From positions 1 to 44,219 of the IMG/VR virus record IMGVR_UViG_3300031241_000009: 44,219 nt of DNA; one strand, 5' to 3'. A model generated the notes under the pieces. That model had not been told where the DNA came from and did not search any database. It worked only from the letters and a program-made list of their open reading frames with translations. Both the position numbers and the translations under genes were made by a program. The stretch's first letter is position 1. Each line of letters starts with the position of its first letter. Origin of the DNA: a virus. This document shows positions 6,643 to 13,176 of the stretch, piece after piece.

Positions 6643-7875
6643 TCAGCTCGCAGCCCGCCGCTCTTGTTCGGCAAGCCAGGCGTCGAAACGCTCGTAGAGC
6701 CGCCTGGGCGGCGTGAGCGCGGCCGCGGCCGCCGCCTCTTGCTCCGGCCCCCAGCTCTCCGCATGCGTAGGCCGGTGCGGATAGACCGGCTCCGGCCAGG
6801 CGAATCCGGGCACGATCGGCAGCGTGAAGGGCTCCATCACCGCCGGCACGCGCTCCAGCGTGTCCAGGTAGTGCCGGAAGATCACGTCGCCGCCGTGGCC
6901 GCAGAGCAATTTCTCGACGTCCTGGTCCTTGGCCTTGACCCACGTGCTGAAGCGCTTCCTTAAGTCCTGCTGTGGCTTGTCGCCGTCGTCGATGCCGCAC
7001 TCCCGTACGAAGGCGTGCCACTTGTTCACCGACCAGCCCCAGCCGCTTACGCGGCAATGCCGGTTCGCCGCCCAGTCCCAGGCCGATTGACCGCGGAGGG
7101 CCTGCACGATCCCCAGGGCCTGCGAGTTCAGGTAGCTGATCCGCATGCCCGTCTTGCCCACAACGAGCACCCAATGCCCCTCCTGGTCCGCCCGCAAGGC
7201 CGTGAGGGCCTCGCTCAGCCGCGGCCCCCAGAGCAGTATGAGGGCCTGCGTGAGTACGACTTGCCGGGCGTGGGCCTGCGAGACGACAGAAGCCAGCACG
7301 GCCCGCCAGCGCTCCACCAGGGCGTCCATTTTGGGCACGATCGGCGGCAGCCGGTTGAATTTTTTCCTTTTCCGCCGCTCGATTTCCACCGGGACCTTGA
7401 GCCAGCGCAGCAGGTGTCCGCCTTGCGTGCAGTACTTGGCGATCGTCGTCGCGCTCCGCGGCCGGCCGCTGGAGAATTTGGGCGGCGGCCAGGAGAGGAA
7501 GGCCGAGACGCTCTGCCGCGTGATCTCCCGCGGGTACGCGCCCCGCTTGCGGCGGTAGGCCGGCGTCTCCCGCAGCCAGTCCAGCCAGCGGACACAGGTC
7601 TCGGAGTTGAGTTCCCTGAGCGGCGGGTCGCCCAGAAACTCCAGCAGCGACCAGGCGGTCTCGCGATAGCCGCGGATTGTGAGTTCCGCCGCGCCTTCCT
7701 GCCGCTGCCGCGCCAGGAAGGCGGCGATGCCCTCGCTGAGCATGGCATTTTCGGATGGCGGCTGCACTAGCCGCGGGGACTGGCCCGCGGACCCTTCGGT
7801 GGTGGGCTGGGAAATGAAAACTCCGTTGACGATCGACGTCCGTGCCGCTCCTATCTCCTCGTTGCGAAACAGCAT
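6643..7875 (-). CDS. int: Tyrosine recombinase (phage integrase)
   Basis: The 410-residue product has a SAM-like core-binding domain at about 45-165 (LARQRQEGAAELTIRGYRET...). The catalytic domain shows Arg219 in WGPRLSEALT, the beta-hairpin Lys241 in VVGKTG, Arg306 in QQDLRKR, His327 in LLCGHGGD and nucleophile Tyr336 in IFRHYLD, nine residues after the His. The usual His of the H-x-x-R box is Gln303. The first 45 and last 60 residues are extra and low in complexity. It probably integrates the phage at a host attachment site; the tRNA-like sequence at 12884-12955 is a candidate but is 5 kb away. Confidence 0.88.
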   Translation of the reverse strand: MLFRNEEIGAARTSIVNGVFISQPTTEGSAGQSPRLVQPPSENAMLSEGIAAFLARQRQEGAAELTIRGYRETAWSLLEFLGDPPLRELNSETCVRWLDWLRETPAYRRKRGAYPREITRQSVSAFLSWPPPKFSSGRPRSATTIAKYCTQGGHLLRWLKVPVEIERRKRKKFNRLPPIVPKMDALVERWRAVLASVVSQAHARQVVLTQALILLWGPRLSEALTALRADQEGHWVLVVGKTGMRISYLNSQALGIVQALRGQSAWDWAANRHCRVSGWGWSVNKWHAFVRECGIDDGDKPQQDLRKRFSTWVKAKDQDVEKLLCGHGGDVIFRHYLDTLERVPAVMEPFTLPIVPGFAWPEPVYPHRPTHAESWGPEQEAAAAAALTPPRRLYERFDAWLAEQERRAAS

Positions 7876-7905
7876 TGACTACCTCTAACGATAGGACACG
7901 ACTTT

Positions 7906-7947
7906 GCGGGCCGCGCAAGCCTGCGCACCATGCGCAGTGCGGCCCGC
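7906..7947. promoter_or_regulatory. Nested inverted repeat upstream of integrase
   Basis: The arms GCGGGCCGC (7906-7914) and GCGGCCCGC (7939-7947) enclose CTGCGCA-CCA-TGCGCAG (7921-7937). It lies 31 bases upstream of the integrase start. It could be an operator, an attachment-site arm or a terminator for the gene that ends at 7978. Confidence 0.6.
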
Positions 7948-7977
7948 TGGAGTTCCATTGTAATTCTGCGCGCGCGT

Positions 7978-8397
7978 TCATTCTTGCGGCCCCCGATTTT
8001 TGAGGAGCATCGCCCGTCCCTTACGATGCCGCTCGCTGTATTGCACCTGGTCGTAGTCGTAGCCCGCCGCGCATTGCAGACACAAGAATCGCAGCGGCCG
8101 CCCGCGGCGAATGGGGATCGCTTCGGCGCGGCGGATGGTCCAGGAGTCGGCCAGCACGATCGCCTCGCAGTCGCTGCATACGCGGGCCTGCGGATCGCCG
8201 CCGATGAGGTCGTGGCGGAACTCCTGCGGCAGCGCGCAGACGATGACGATCGCGTCCGCCGGCCAGTCCTTCAACGGCCGATTACCGTTGCCGTTTTGGG
8301 CCTGCTCCGCGGCGGGAACTTCAACCACCGGAGTACTGCTACTGTGTTCCGTTTGCCCTTCGGGCAAGCTTGGTAAGATGGGAGGTTGTAAATTCAT
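7978..8397 (-). CDS. Zinc-ribbon-like hypothetical protein
   Basis: A 139-residue protein with a disordered N-terminus (about 1-40) and two Cys pairs, CSDC and CLQC, some 35 residues apart, consistent with a treble-clef or zinc-ribbon fold. The C-terminus is basic. Family and role are unknown. Confidence 0.6.
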   Translation of the reverse strand: MNLQPPILPSLPEGQTEHSSSTPVVEVPAAEQAQNGNGNRPLKDWPADAIVIVCALPQEFRHDLIGGDPQARVCSDCEAIVLADSWTIRRAEAIPIRRGRPLRFLCLQCAAGYDYDQVQYSERHRKGRAMLLKNRGPQE

Positions 8398-8519
8398 GCT
8401 AGCTTACGTTGCCTCTCGTAACTCAAATTTGCTCTTCGCTGCGCCCTGGCGGGTCGTCGGGCGGCCGGCTCCAAGCCGGACGGATTTTCCCGAGTAACGT
8501 CCCTAACAATGGTACTGAC

Positions 8520-8789
8520 TTACTTGACGCACCATTCAAGGCCATTCCAAAAATAGCCTTCCAATTTCTTTAAAAAGGCAAAGACCCGGCCGCCGGGAAT
8601 TTCGGTCGCCTGGAAGTCTTCAACGAAATCAATATGCACGGTAACGCAAATGGCACCGAGCTGCTTGGCACGCTTCACGATACACGATGCGCAAAGTATC
8701 CCGTTTTCCGGGCAAATCATTTCCCATTGTCTACCGGTCAACACAGTGTCGAGTGGCATCTCTTCCGTGCTGCAATCTAGGCAGGTCAT
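8520..8789 (-). CDS. Small zinc-ribbon protein
   Basis: An 89-residue protein starting MTCLDC, with a second cluster CPENGILCASCI about 25 residues later. This two-cluster arrangement is common in small phage proteins of unknown role and probably binds one zinc. The gap 8398-8519 before it shows no further feature. Confidence 0.65.
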   Translation of the reverse strand: MTCLDCSTEEMPLDTVLTGRQWEMICPENGILCASCIVKRAKQLGAICVTVHIDFVEDFQATEIPGGRVFAFLKKLEGYFWNGLEWCVK

Positions 8790-8876
8790 CGGATTTTCCT
8801 TGTCTGGTGTTCCAAGTATGTCAGTACCCTAACAATTCCCTACGGCCCGCCAGGCCGCGGCGTCTGTCGTCAAAAG

Positions 8877-8908
8877 CTGAAAGGCTGAAAATCTGAAATG
8901 CTGAAATC
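8877..8908 (+). repeat. Tandem CTGAAANN octamers
   Basis: Four consecutive 8-base units beginning CTGAAA (8877, 8885, 8893, 8901) differ only in their last two bases. They lie in the gap between the genes ending at 8520-8789 and 8913-9356. This is one of several intergenic iterated-repeat families in the window. Confidence 0.75.
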
Positions 8909-8912
8909 GTGT

Positions 8913-9356
8913 TTAGCTTCGTGGTGCTTCAAAAGCGTTGCACGTCCGTCGGCCGTTGGTTCGTTCGCCCCGGAGCATGCAAAAGCGGTGGCCTGGTCCG
9001 CCGGTGTACTCCAGGCGCCAGCAGCAGCGAAGGCATTCCGCGCAGGTCATTCCGGCGGTCTCTTCGTCCCACGCGGCCAGGCGATAATCCCAGAGATTCA
9101 AAATGTCGTCGTCGCCGATCGGCAGCCCGGCCGAGGATTCGTCGCTCTTGGCGATCTCCTCCATTTCGGCCGCCAACTGCTCGAAGCGATTGGCGTACCC
9201 CTCGGCGATGTCGGCCATCTCCGAAATGTTGTGCCGCAGCGTCCCGGAGTAATGAACGTAGGAACACGAAGAACACTCGCTCCGAAGCTCGTCACACAGC
9301 GCGTCAAACTTTTTGGCGATCTGCTTTTCGCTGGCGCTGAGCGTTGTGATATTCAT
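8913..9356 (-). CDS. Cys-rich hypothetical protein
   Basis: A 147-residue protein. The N-terminal 90 residues are helical (ASEKQIAKKFDALC...NRFEQLAAEMEEIA). The C-terminal part has MTCAECLRCCWRLEY and CMLRGERTNGRRTCNAF, a likely zinc-binding module. Start at ATG 9356, just after a GACAGGAAAATA cassette end; an upstream in-frame ATG would lie inside the cassette. Confidence 0.6.
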   Translation of the reverse strand: MNITTLSASEKQIAKKFDALCDELRSECSSCSYVHYSGTLRHNISEMADIAEGYANRFEQLAAEMEEIAKSDESSAGLPIGDDDILNLWDYRLAAWDEETAGMTCAECLRCCWRLEYTGGPGHRFCMLRGERTNGRRTCNAFEAPRS

Positions 9357-9358
9357 TA

Positions 9359-9383
9359 TTTTCCTGTCCTCCATCTTCCTGTC
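9359..9383 (-). repeat. GACAGGAAG cassette before a start codon
   Basis: In coding orientation GACAGGAAGATG, GAG, GACAGGAAAA, followed by TAATG, whose ATG starts the 8913-9356 gene. The GGA here has near-optimal ribosome-binding distance. Confidence 0.75.
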
Positions 9384-9520
9384 TTTCAGCTTTTTCAATC
9401 TGCCCGCCGCCGAAGGATCCTCGACTCTCTGAAAATCGAAGGACGGCGAGCACGGCCACCCGTTGCACGCGCTGAAAACGGTTTGTATCCCTATGGGCTA
9501 AAGGGGTATACGCTCCCCTG

Positions 9521-9656
9521 CCCTGCCCTTGAATTCCTTGCCCATTTCGCCAGTTTTGCCTATTCCGATTATGCGGGGTATGTGACAAATGGGGCAAAAT
9601 TGGCAAACTCGCGGCCGGGAAGGGCAGGGCCGTACTCCTCACGCTCCGCCGTGAGG
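9521..9656. promoter_or_regulatory. Nested inverted repeats in a 330-bp gene-free gap
   Basis: The gap 9384-9716 has no convincing gene. It holds outer arms CCCTGCCCTT (9521-9530) and AAGGGCAGGG (9620-9629). Inner arms GCCAGTTTTGCC (9549-9560) and GGCAAAATTGGC (9593-9604) match in 11 of 12 bases and are nearly concentric with the outer ones. A separate hairpin CCTCACG-CTCCGC-CGTGAGG lies at 9637-9656. It may be an operator/terminator region or another intergenic repeat family. Confidence 0.5.
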
Positions 9657-9666
9657 CAGGATCGCA

Positions 9667-9711
9667 GACAGGAAGATCGGGGCACCCGGTACTCCGGGTC
9701 GCAGGAAGATG
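9667..9711 (+). repeat. Hairpin-type GACAGGAAG cassette, reverse
   Basis: The plus strand reads GACAGGAAGATCGGGGC, hairpin ACCCGG-TACT-CCGGGT (9684-9699), CGCAGGAAGATG. Compared with the copy at 6204-6250 the fifth base pair of the stem is G-C instead of A-T, and the loop TACT is unchanged. It lies 5 bases beyond the stop of the 9717-9908 gene and opposite to it. Confidence 0.8.
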
Positions 9712-9716
9712 ATCGG

Positions 9717-9908
9717 TCACCGCAGTGCCTCCTGGATTTGAAGGAAGATCTGCCGCCAGGTCTCGACGGTTGTGGCCTTGATGGCCGGCGGGTTCTCCTC
9801 GCAGTTCAATAGCACGGTTTCGATCAGCGTCCGCGCCTCGCGCAGCCTTTGTTCGGCCGTCGCCTGCTCTTTGGCTCGTTTCGCGCTGCTGACTCGTTTG
9901 GCCGTCAT
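9717..9908 (-). CDS. Small basic helical protein
   Basis: A 63-residue protein, basic at the N-terminus (MTAKRVSSAKRAKEQ), then a long helix and a conserved-looking TVETWRQIFLQIQEAL end. The ATG at 9908 overlaps the stop of the upstream gene (ATGA). Function unknown. Confidence 0.55.
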   Translation of the reverse strand: MTAKRVSSAKRAKEQATAEQRLREARTLIETVLLNCEENPPAIKATTVETWRQIFLQIQEALR

Positions 9909-10129
9909 GCTGGCACCGCGGGGCTTTCTTTGAGACTCTCGATGTAGCGATCGACGACGCGATTGTAGGACGCAAACACGTCCTGCCAATTCTTCCGCGC
10001 CTCTTGGACCGCCGCCAGTTCTGCCTCTCCGATCAGGTAGGCAAAACGCAGATCCTCGTACTGCCTTCCCAGCGCTTCCGCGGTTCGGCGGTAGCTCTTG
10101 ATGCGGGCTTCCGTTTTTGGGTCCCTCAT
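9905..10129 (-). CDS. Small helical protein downstream of csrA
   Basis: A 74-residue, largely coiled-coil-like protein (KTEARIKSYRRTAEALGRQYEDLR...). Two in-frame starts exist, 10129 and 10144, each preceded by ACAGGAA(A/G); 10129 is preferred because the five extra residues of the longer form are only cassette sequence. It follows csrA with the cassette as the whole spacer, so the pair is probably one operon. Function unknown. Confidence 0.6.
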   Translation of the reverse strand: MRDPKTEARIKSYRRTAEALGRQYEDLRFAYLIGEAELAAVQEARKNWQDVFASYNRVVDRYIESLKESPAVPA

Positions 10130-10154
10130 TTTCCTGTCCCCCATCTTCCTGTCA
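10127..10154 (-). repeat. GACAGGAAG cassette between csrA and next gene
   Basis: The csrA stop TGA is the first three bases of TGACAGGAAGATG. A second unit, GGGGACAGGAAA-ATG, gives the start codon of the downstream gene. The two GGA cores are 15 bases apart. The first ATG is also in frame. Confidence 0.8.
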
Positions 10155-10334
10155 GACTTCCGACGCCTCGGCCGCGATCCGCTCGGCGACCTCGGCCCGA
10201 TGCACGGGCACTTCCATCGGCGCGTCGATGCCCAGCCGCACGCGGCCCTCCTTGATCTCCAGGACCGTGATCGTCACGTCGCCGCGGTAGCCAATGTGGA
10301 TCACCTCTTCGAGCTTCCTTGATAGCACTAACAT
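10152..10334 (-). CDS. csrA: CsrA-family translational regulator
   Basis: The 60-residue product is full length for CsrA/RsmA. It begins MLVLSRKLEE, has VTITVLEIKEGRVRLGIDAP in the middle and PMEVPVHRAEV, which contains the conserved VHR whose Arg contacts the GGA of target RNAs. CsrA dimers bind GGA-containing sites, often overlapping the Shine-Dalgarno, and repress or activate translation. AAGGAGG with six bases to the ATG is a strong ribosome-binding site, unlike the GACAGGAAG starts of its neighbours. Homologues on phages, plasmids and integrative elements are known. Here the likely targets are the phage's own cassette-bearing mRNAs, host mRNAs, or both. Confidence 0.95.
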   Translation of the reverse strand: MLVLSRKLEEVIHIGYRGDVTITVLEIKEGRVRLGIDAPMEVPVHRAEVAERIAAEASEV

Positions 10335-10345
10335 GAAAAACCTCC

Positions 10346-10374
10346 TTGCATTGCCGTCCCGCCGTGGCTATATT
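10346..10374 (+). promoter_or_regulatory. Candidate plus-strand promoter divergent to csrA
   Basis: TTGCAT (10346-10351), a 17-base spacer and TATATT (10369-10374) make a good sigma70-type promoter pointing away from csrA. Its -35 lies close to the csrA ribosome-binding site. Confidence 0.5.
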
Positions 10375-10380
10375 GGCGCA

Positions 10381-10454
10381 AGAAGGCCGGCGGATTGACC
10401 TCCTTGCGCGTCTTCACTGGCCCCGGATGGCAGCACCAACTCCGGGGCCTTTTT
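10381..10454 (+). ncRNA. Candidate sRNA divergent from csrA
   Basis: A transcript from the promoter at 10346-10374 would run about 74 nt to an intrinsic terminator. It contains ACCTCCTTGC (10398-10407), an exact repeat of 10340-10349, and is therefore complementary to ten bases spanning the csrA Shine-Dalgarno. It also has two GGAT motifs (10392, 10425), one in a possible hairpin loop, so it could either pair with csrA mRNA or bind CsrA. No ORF of note is present. It is a prediction from promoter and terminator only. Confidence 0.5.
10419..10454 (+). terminator. Intrinsic terminator, plus strand
   Basis: Stem GGCCCCGGA (10419-10427) with TCCGGGGCC (10441-10449), a 13-base loop, and TTTTT directly after. 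It works only in the plus direction, although no plus-strand gene ends here. Confidence 0.75.
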
Positions 10455-10475
10455 CGTTTCTTGCGGTTAAAATCG

Positions 10476-11000
10476 CTAAACCCAGGTCTCGATCTGCCCG
10501 CGGTAATCATTGCAATGTTCCCCGGAATGACCCTGGGGGCGCACGCATACGTGCCCGCTGACCGAATTCGAGGCGAAGCAAAAACGAGTGCCCGGCGCGT
10601 GGTTCCTCTTTTCAGCGCGGTAAAATTCACGCTTCCTTCGGATCTGCTGTGCTTCTCCGGGATGCTTCTGCTCGTCAAGCCATCTAAGGACCTGGAAAAC
10701 GCGTTGCCGCGTTACGCCACCCAACCGGGCGGCTATTTCCTGCCAATTGTTCGCGCCGTCGATCGCCGCTTCGATGCGGGCGATGGTCGCGGCCCTTCGT
10801 TCTGCGGAGATTATCGCTTGTGGGCGGCGCGTACTTGCTGGTTCCTTCGGCTTGCGGGGTCTAGCCTGATATTTGGCCCGCGCTTTCCCGCGGTACCTTT
10901 CCGCTGCAACTGCGCGTCGGGCGGCAAGACACGCCGGGCAGGCGTGCTTTCCTTTCTCCGTTCGCTGATGGCCGCAGGAATAGCGTTCGGTCAGCTTCAT
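10476..11000 (-). CDS. Zinc-finger and HTH regulatory protein
   Basis: The 174-residue product has an N-terminal zinc module (CGHQRTEKGKHACPACLAAR, about 9-28) and a basic linker. A helix-turn-helix follows (NWQEIAARLGGVTRQRVFQVLRWL, about 85-108), then a C-terminal Cys/His cluster with C-V-R-P-Q-G-H-S-G-E-H-C. It is probably a DNA-binding regulator of early phage genes. It is first in the leftward unit that includes csrA, if that unit starts upstream of 11000. Confidence 0.7.
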   Translation of the reverse strand: MKLTERYSCGHQRTEKGKHACPACLAARRAVAAERYRGKARAKYQARPRKPKEPASTRRPQAIISAERRAATIARIEAAIDGANNWQEIAARLGGVTRQRVFQVLRWLDEQKHPGEAQQIRRKREFYRAEKRNHAPGTRFCFASNSVSGHVCVRPQGHSGEHCNDYRGQIETWV

Positions 11001-11276
11001 TGCTGGCTCGGTCTACGCGCCGCACGCGGCCCGGATAGTCGCGGTTTGTTCCCGCTGAGGTATAGACGGGTCCCCAAACGTGACTATCCGGACCAGCGGC
11101 GTTCTCATACCGAATGAGGGTTCGGTTTGGCCGGATCCGGTCCCGCGCGGGACCTAAACAGAAGCGGCCGTTGCAAGCTCGTTGAAGCTCACAACGGTCC
11201 CATTGTAACAGGTGTCACAGGTCGGTCAAGGGGGATATCCCAAGAATCTTGGACAGAAAAAAGGACCAGGAAAAGC
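11001..11276. promoter_or_regulatory. Palindrome-rich control region
   Basis: This 276-base gap carries arms CCGGATAGTC (11031-11040) and GACTATCCGG (11082-11091) and a hairpin ACCGAA-TGAGGG-TTCGGT (11109-11126). Two adjoining palindromes follow, CCGGATCCGG (11131-11140) and GGTCCCGCGCGGGACC (11139-11154). It lies between two regulators (zinc/HTH protein and XRE repressor), so operators are likely; no binding protein can be assigned. Confidence 0.55.
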
Positions 11277-11681
11277 TTAGTCGCAAACGGAATCGATAGG
11301 CGCGCCGAAGTGAGCTTCGAGCTTTTCCCGATGGGCCGGAATCGGCTTTCGTAGTCCGCCAACATAACGGTTGATTGAGGCCCGGCAAATTCCCGTTGCA
11401 GCGGCGACGCGGCTCTGGTTCTCGTCGCGTTCAAGCATCAATGTTTTGATGCGTTTGCCAATACGACGGGCCTCACTACAGCCGACGGAACTCGGTTTTC
11501 GGCGTTTAAGAAGTCCTGTGCTCACGCTGGCATTGTACCCATTCCCGCGCCCGTTTGTCAACGGATTTGCGGTTTTGCCGCCGGTTTTCCCGTTTTTCGC
11601 GAGGTGCCGGCGGACCTGCTCTTTTTCCGCGGCGTCGAGCCGTTCGTAGGCCGAAACGATTTCTTTAACCTTCTTGGTCAT
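11277..11681 (-). CDS. XRE/Cro-CI-type repressor
   Basis: A 134-residue protein whose C-terminal 65 residues are an XRE-type helix-turn-helix (IGKRIKTLMLERDENQSRVAAATGICRASINRYVGG). The N-terminal part (EIVSAYERLDAAEKEQVRRHL) is helical and may serve in dimerisation, joined by a Gly/Asn-rich linker. Its place, divergent from a plus-strand gene and beside palindromes, fits a lysogeny repressor or Cro-like switch. No peptidase domain is present, so it is not a LexA-type repressor. Confidence 0.75.
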   Translation of the reverse strand: MTKKVKEIVSAYERLDAAEKEQVRRHLAKNGKTGGKTANPLTNGRGNGYNASVSTGLLKRRKPSSVGCSEARRIGKRIKTLMLERDENQSRVAAATGICRASINRYVGGLRKPIPAHREKLEAHFGAPIDSVCD

Positions 11682-11733
11682 GGGTCTGCCGATAGAAGAG
11701 AGGTCAGGTAACGCATTTCACGGAGGTGTGCTT

Positions 11734-12054
11734 ATGTTCTATTGGTGGCCGGAGTTTGAACCGGGTTCTACGCTCCTGGATGTGTTGGAGCGTGCGATCG
11801 AGCGCAACGAGACGGCGGCCGCGAACTACTCGAAGCGTCTGGTCGAGTTCGGAGAGAGTAACGAGATCGTTGGTCAATCCGACAACCGGGAACGCGCGAT
11901 CGCCTGCTATGCGGCGGCCGACGTGCTGACGCGGGTGCGGTCGCTGCTGGCGCCGTCTAAACATCCGTCACCTCGCGAGCGATCAGCGGTTTCAGACGCG
12001 CCCATTCCTCGTGCGTCAGAGGCACCTTTTGTCCCGTTGAAAGCGTCAGGGTGA
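11734..12054 (+). CDS. Hypothetical protein
   Basis: A 106-residue protein of unknown family (MFYWWPEFEPGSTLLDVLERAIERNE...). GGAGG and ten bases precede the chosen ATG at 11734; an earlier in-frame ATG lacks this. It is divergent from the repressor, with only 52 bases between, so the two share a control region. Its last 98 bases overlap the opposite-strand gene 11957-12169, and that part of the protein is low in complexity. Confidence 0.6.
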   Translation: MFYWWPEFEPGSTLLDVLERAIERNETAAANYSKRLVEFGESNEIVGQSDNRERAIACYAAADVLTRVRSLLAPSKHPSPRERSAVSDAPIPRASEAPFVPLKASG

Positions 12055-12169
12055 CCCCTGAGCTACGGGGGTCAGGGTGGCCCACCTCGACGAAAACGAC
12101 CTGTTCGGGGTCGAAAAGCGTCTCGGCCGGGTCGTTTTCCGGCGATCGAATGCGCACGAATCTAGCCAT
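11957..12169 (-). CDS. Small beta-rich hypothetical protein
   Basis: A 70-residue protein with alternating strands (FVRIRSPEN...QVVFVEVGHP...VTLTLSTGQKVPLTHEEWARLKPLI), like small single-domain proteins seen in bacterial genomes. It converges on and overlaps the plus-strand gene 11734-12054, so one of them may be shorter than drawn. Function unknown. Confidence 0.55.
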   Translation of the reverse strand: MARFVRIRSPENDPAETLFDPEQVVFVEVGHPDPRSSGVTLTLSTGQKVPLTHEEWARLKPLIAREVTDV

Positions 12170-12221
12170 TTCTTCGCTTTCCCTAGTTTGAGGTTCTTAT
12201 GTCCAAACGGAGGGCCTGGTC

Positions 12222-12443
12222 ATGTTGATTACTTTGCAGGACGGCGGATTTTTCGTTGTCGGGCTCGTCGCCGGCCTGGTTGTCGGTCTGTCCTACTCGG
12301 CGGGTTTGTTTTGCAAGCTGATGAAGGCCGAATTTGACCGCGGCTACATTGCGCGTGGCGAGCAGGAAGCCGCCTTTCGGTCCGAGCAGGAAGAGGCTCT
12401 TCAAAATGCTTCGCATGTCAAATCCTCCGCACCGCAGCTCTGA
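12222..12443 (+). CDS. Small membrane protein
   Basis: A 73-residue protein with one N-terminal transmembrane helix (FFVVGLVAGLVVGLSYSAGLFC, about 10-31) and a charged cytoplasmic helix (RGEQEAAFRSEQEEAL). GGAGG precedes the ATG by eight bases. In a lysogeny region it could act in exclusion or immunity, but nothing in the sequence shows this. Confidence 0.6.
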   Translation: MLITLQDGGFFVVGLVAGLVVGLSYSAGLFCKLMKAEFDRGYIARGEQEAAFRSEQEEALQNASHVKSSAPQL

Positions 12444-12750
12444 GTTGCTCGTCAAGATTTTGAAGGAAGGGTTCGGCCGCGAAGGTTCGGTTGCATTCAT
12501 TGCATCTGGGGTTGCCCTTCTGCAGCCGTTCGATGGTGAAGTCTGATGCCTTTTCGCATTTCGGACATTTCAGCCGTACCGAACTCGACTTGTTGATTTC
12601 GACGCTGGTCACTCCCGCGAGCCCGAAGACGAGCTTCTGGTTGTCCAGGCTTCGCCAGATTTTCAGCCAGGCTTTCTTGGCAATCGTTCCCGGCAAGCCT
12701 GTCGTCGCGTTCCAGCATCGCCCGAAGAACGCTCGAAACCACTCATCCAT
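12418..12750 (-). CDS. Zinc-ribbon protein
   Basis: A 110-residue protein with a zinc ribbon, CPKCEKASDFTIERLQKGNPRCNEC, at about 62-86, and a Trp-rich N-terminus (MDEWFRAFFGRCW). GGAGG lies nine bases before the ATG. It overlaps the end of the plus-strand membrane-protein gene by 26 bases. Role unknown. Confidence 0.65.
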   Translation of the reverse strand: MDEWFRAFFGRCWNATTGLPGTIAKKAWLKIWRSLDNQKLVFGLAGVTSVEINKSSSVRLKCPKCEKASDFTIERLQKGNPRCNECNRTFAAEPFLQNLDEQLRAAVRRI

Positions 12751-12861
12751 CTCGAAGAGCCTCCGTTCTCCGTCAAATCATGGGTTTCCCCTCCAAGGGA
12801 CTTTTTTAGACGGCCGGCGCACGCAAACGCGCGGGGCCGTTCGTTTCGTTTTCGTGTGCGG

Positions 12862-12879
12862 GGGATTCCGAAGAATCCC
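12862..12879 (-). terminator. UUCG-capped hairpin after tRNA-like element
   Basis: On the minus strand GGGATTC-TTCG-GAATCCC forms a 7-bp stem with the very stable C(UUCG)G tetraloop. It starts a few bases after the tRNA-like sequence. No U tract follows, so it may be an RNA-processing or stability element rather than a full terminator. Confidence 0.45.
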
Positions 12880-12883
12880 GTTC

Positions 12884-12955
<72 letters not shown>

Positions 12956-13176
12956 AAACGGGTTGGTGCTCGGATAGCACGAATTGCGGGATCGTGGGAG
13001 CCCGCAAACAACTCTCCAATTATGGCGTCCCCGCCCCTTTGCGTCAACAGGGGGCAAAAAGGCCCCTAGAATTGCGCAGGAGCGAACGGACGGCGGGAGG
13101 TCCTGAGCATCGAGCCGGCGGCGGCGCGAGCGAGAGGCGCGAGCCTGGAAGGCCAAAAAGTGCTCTATACTTGGAT

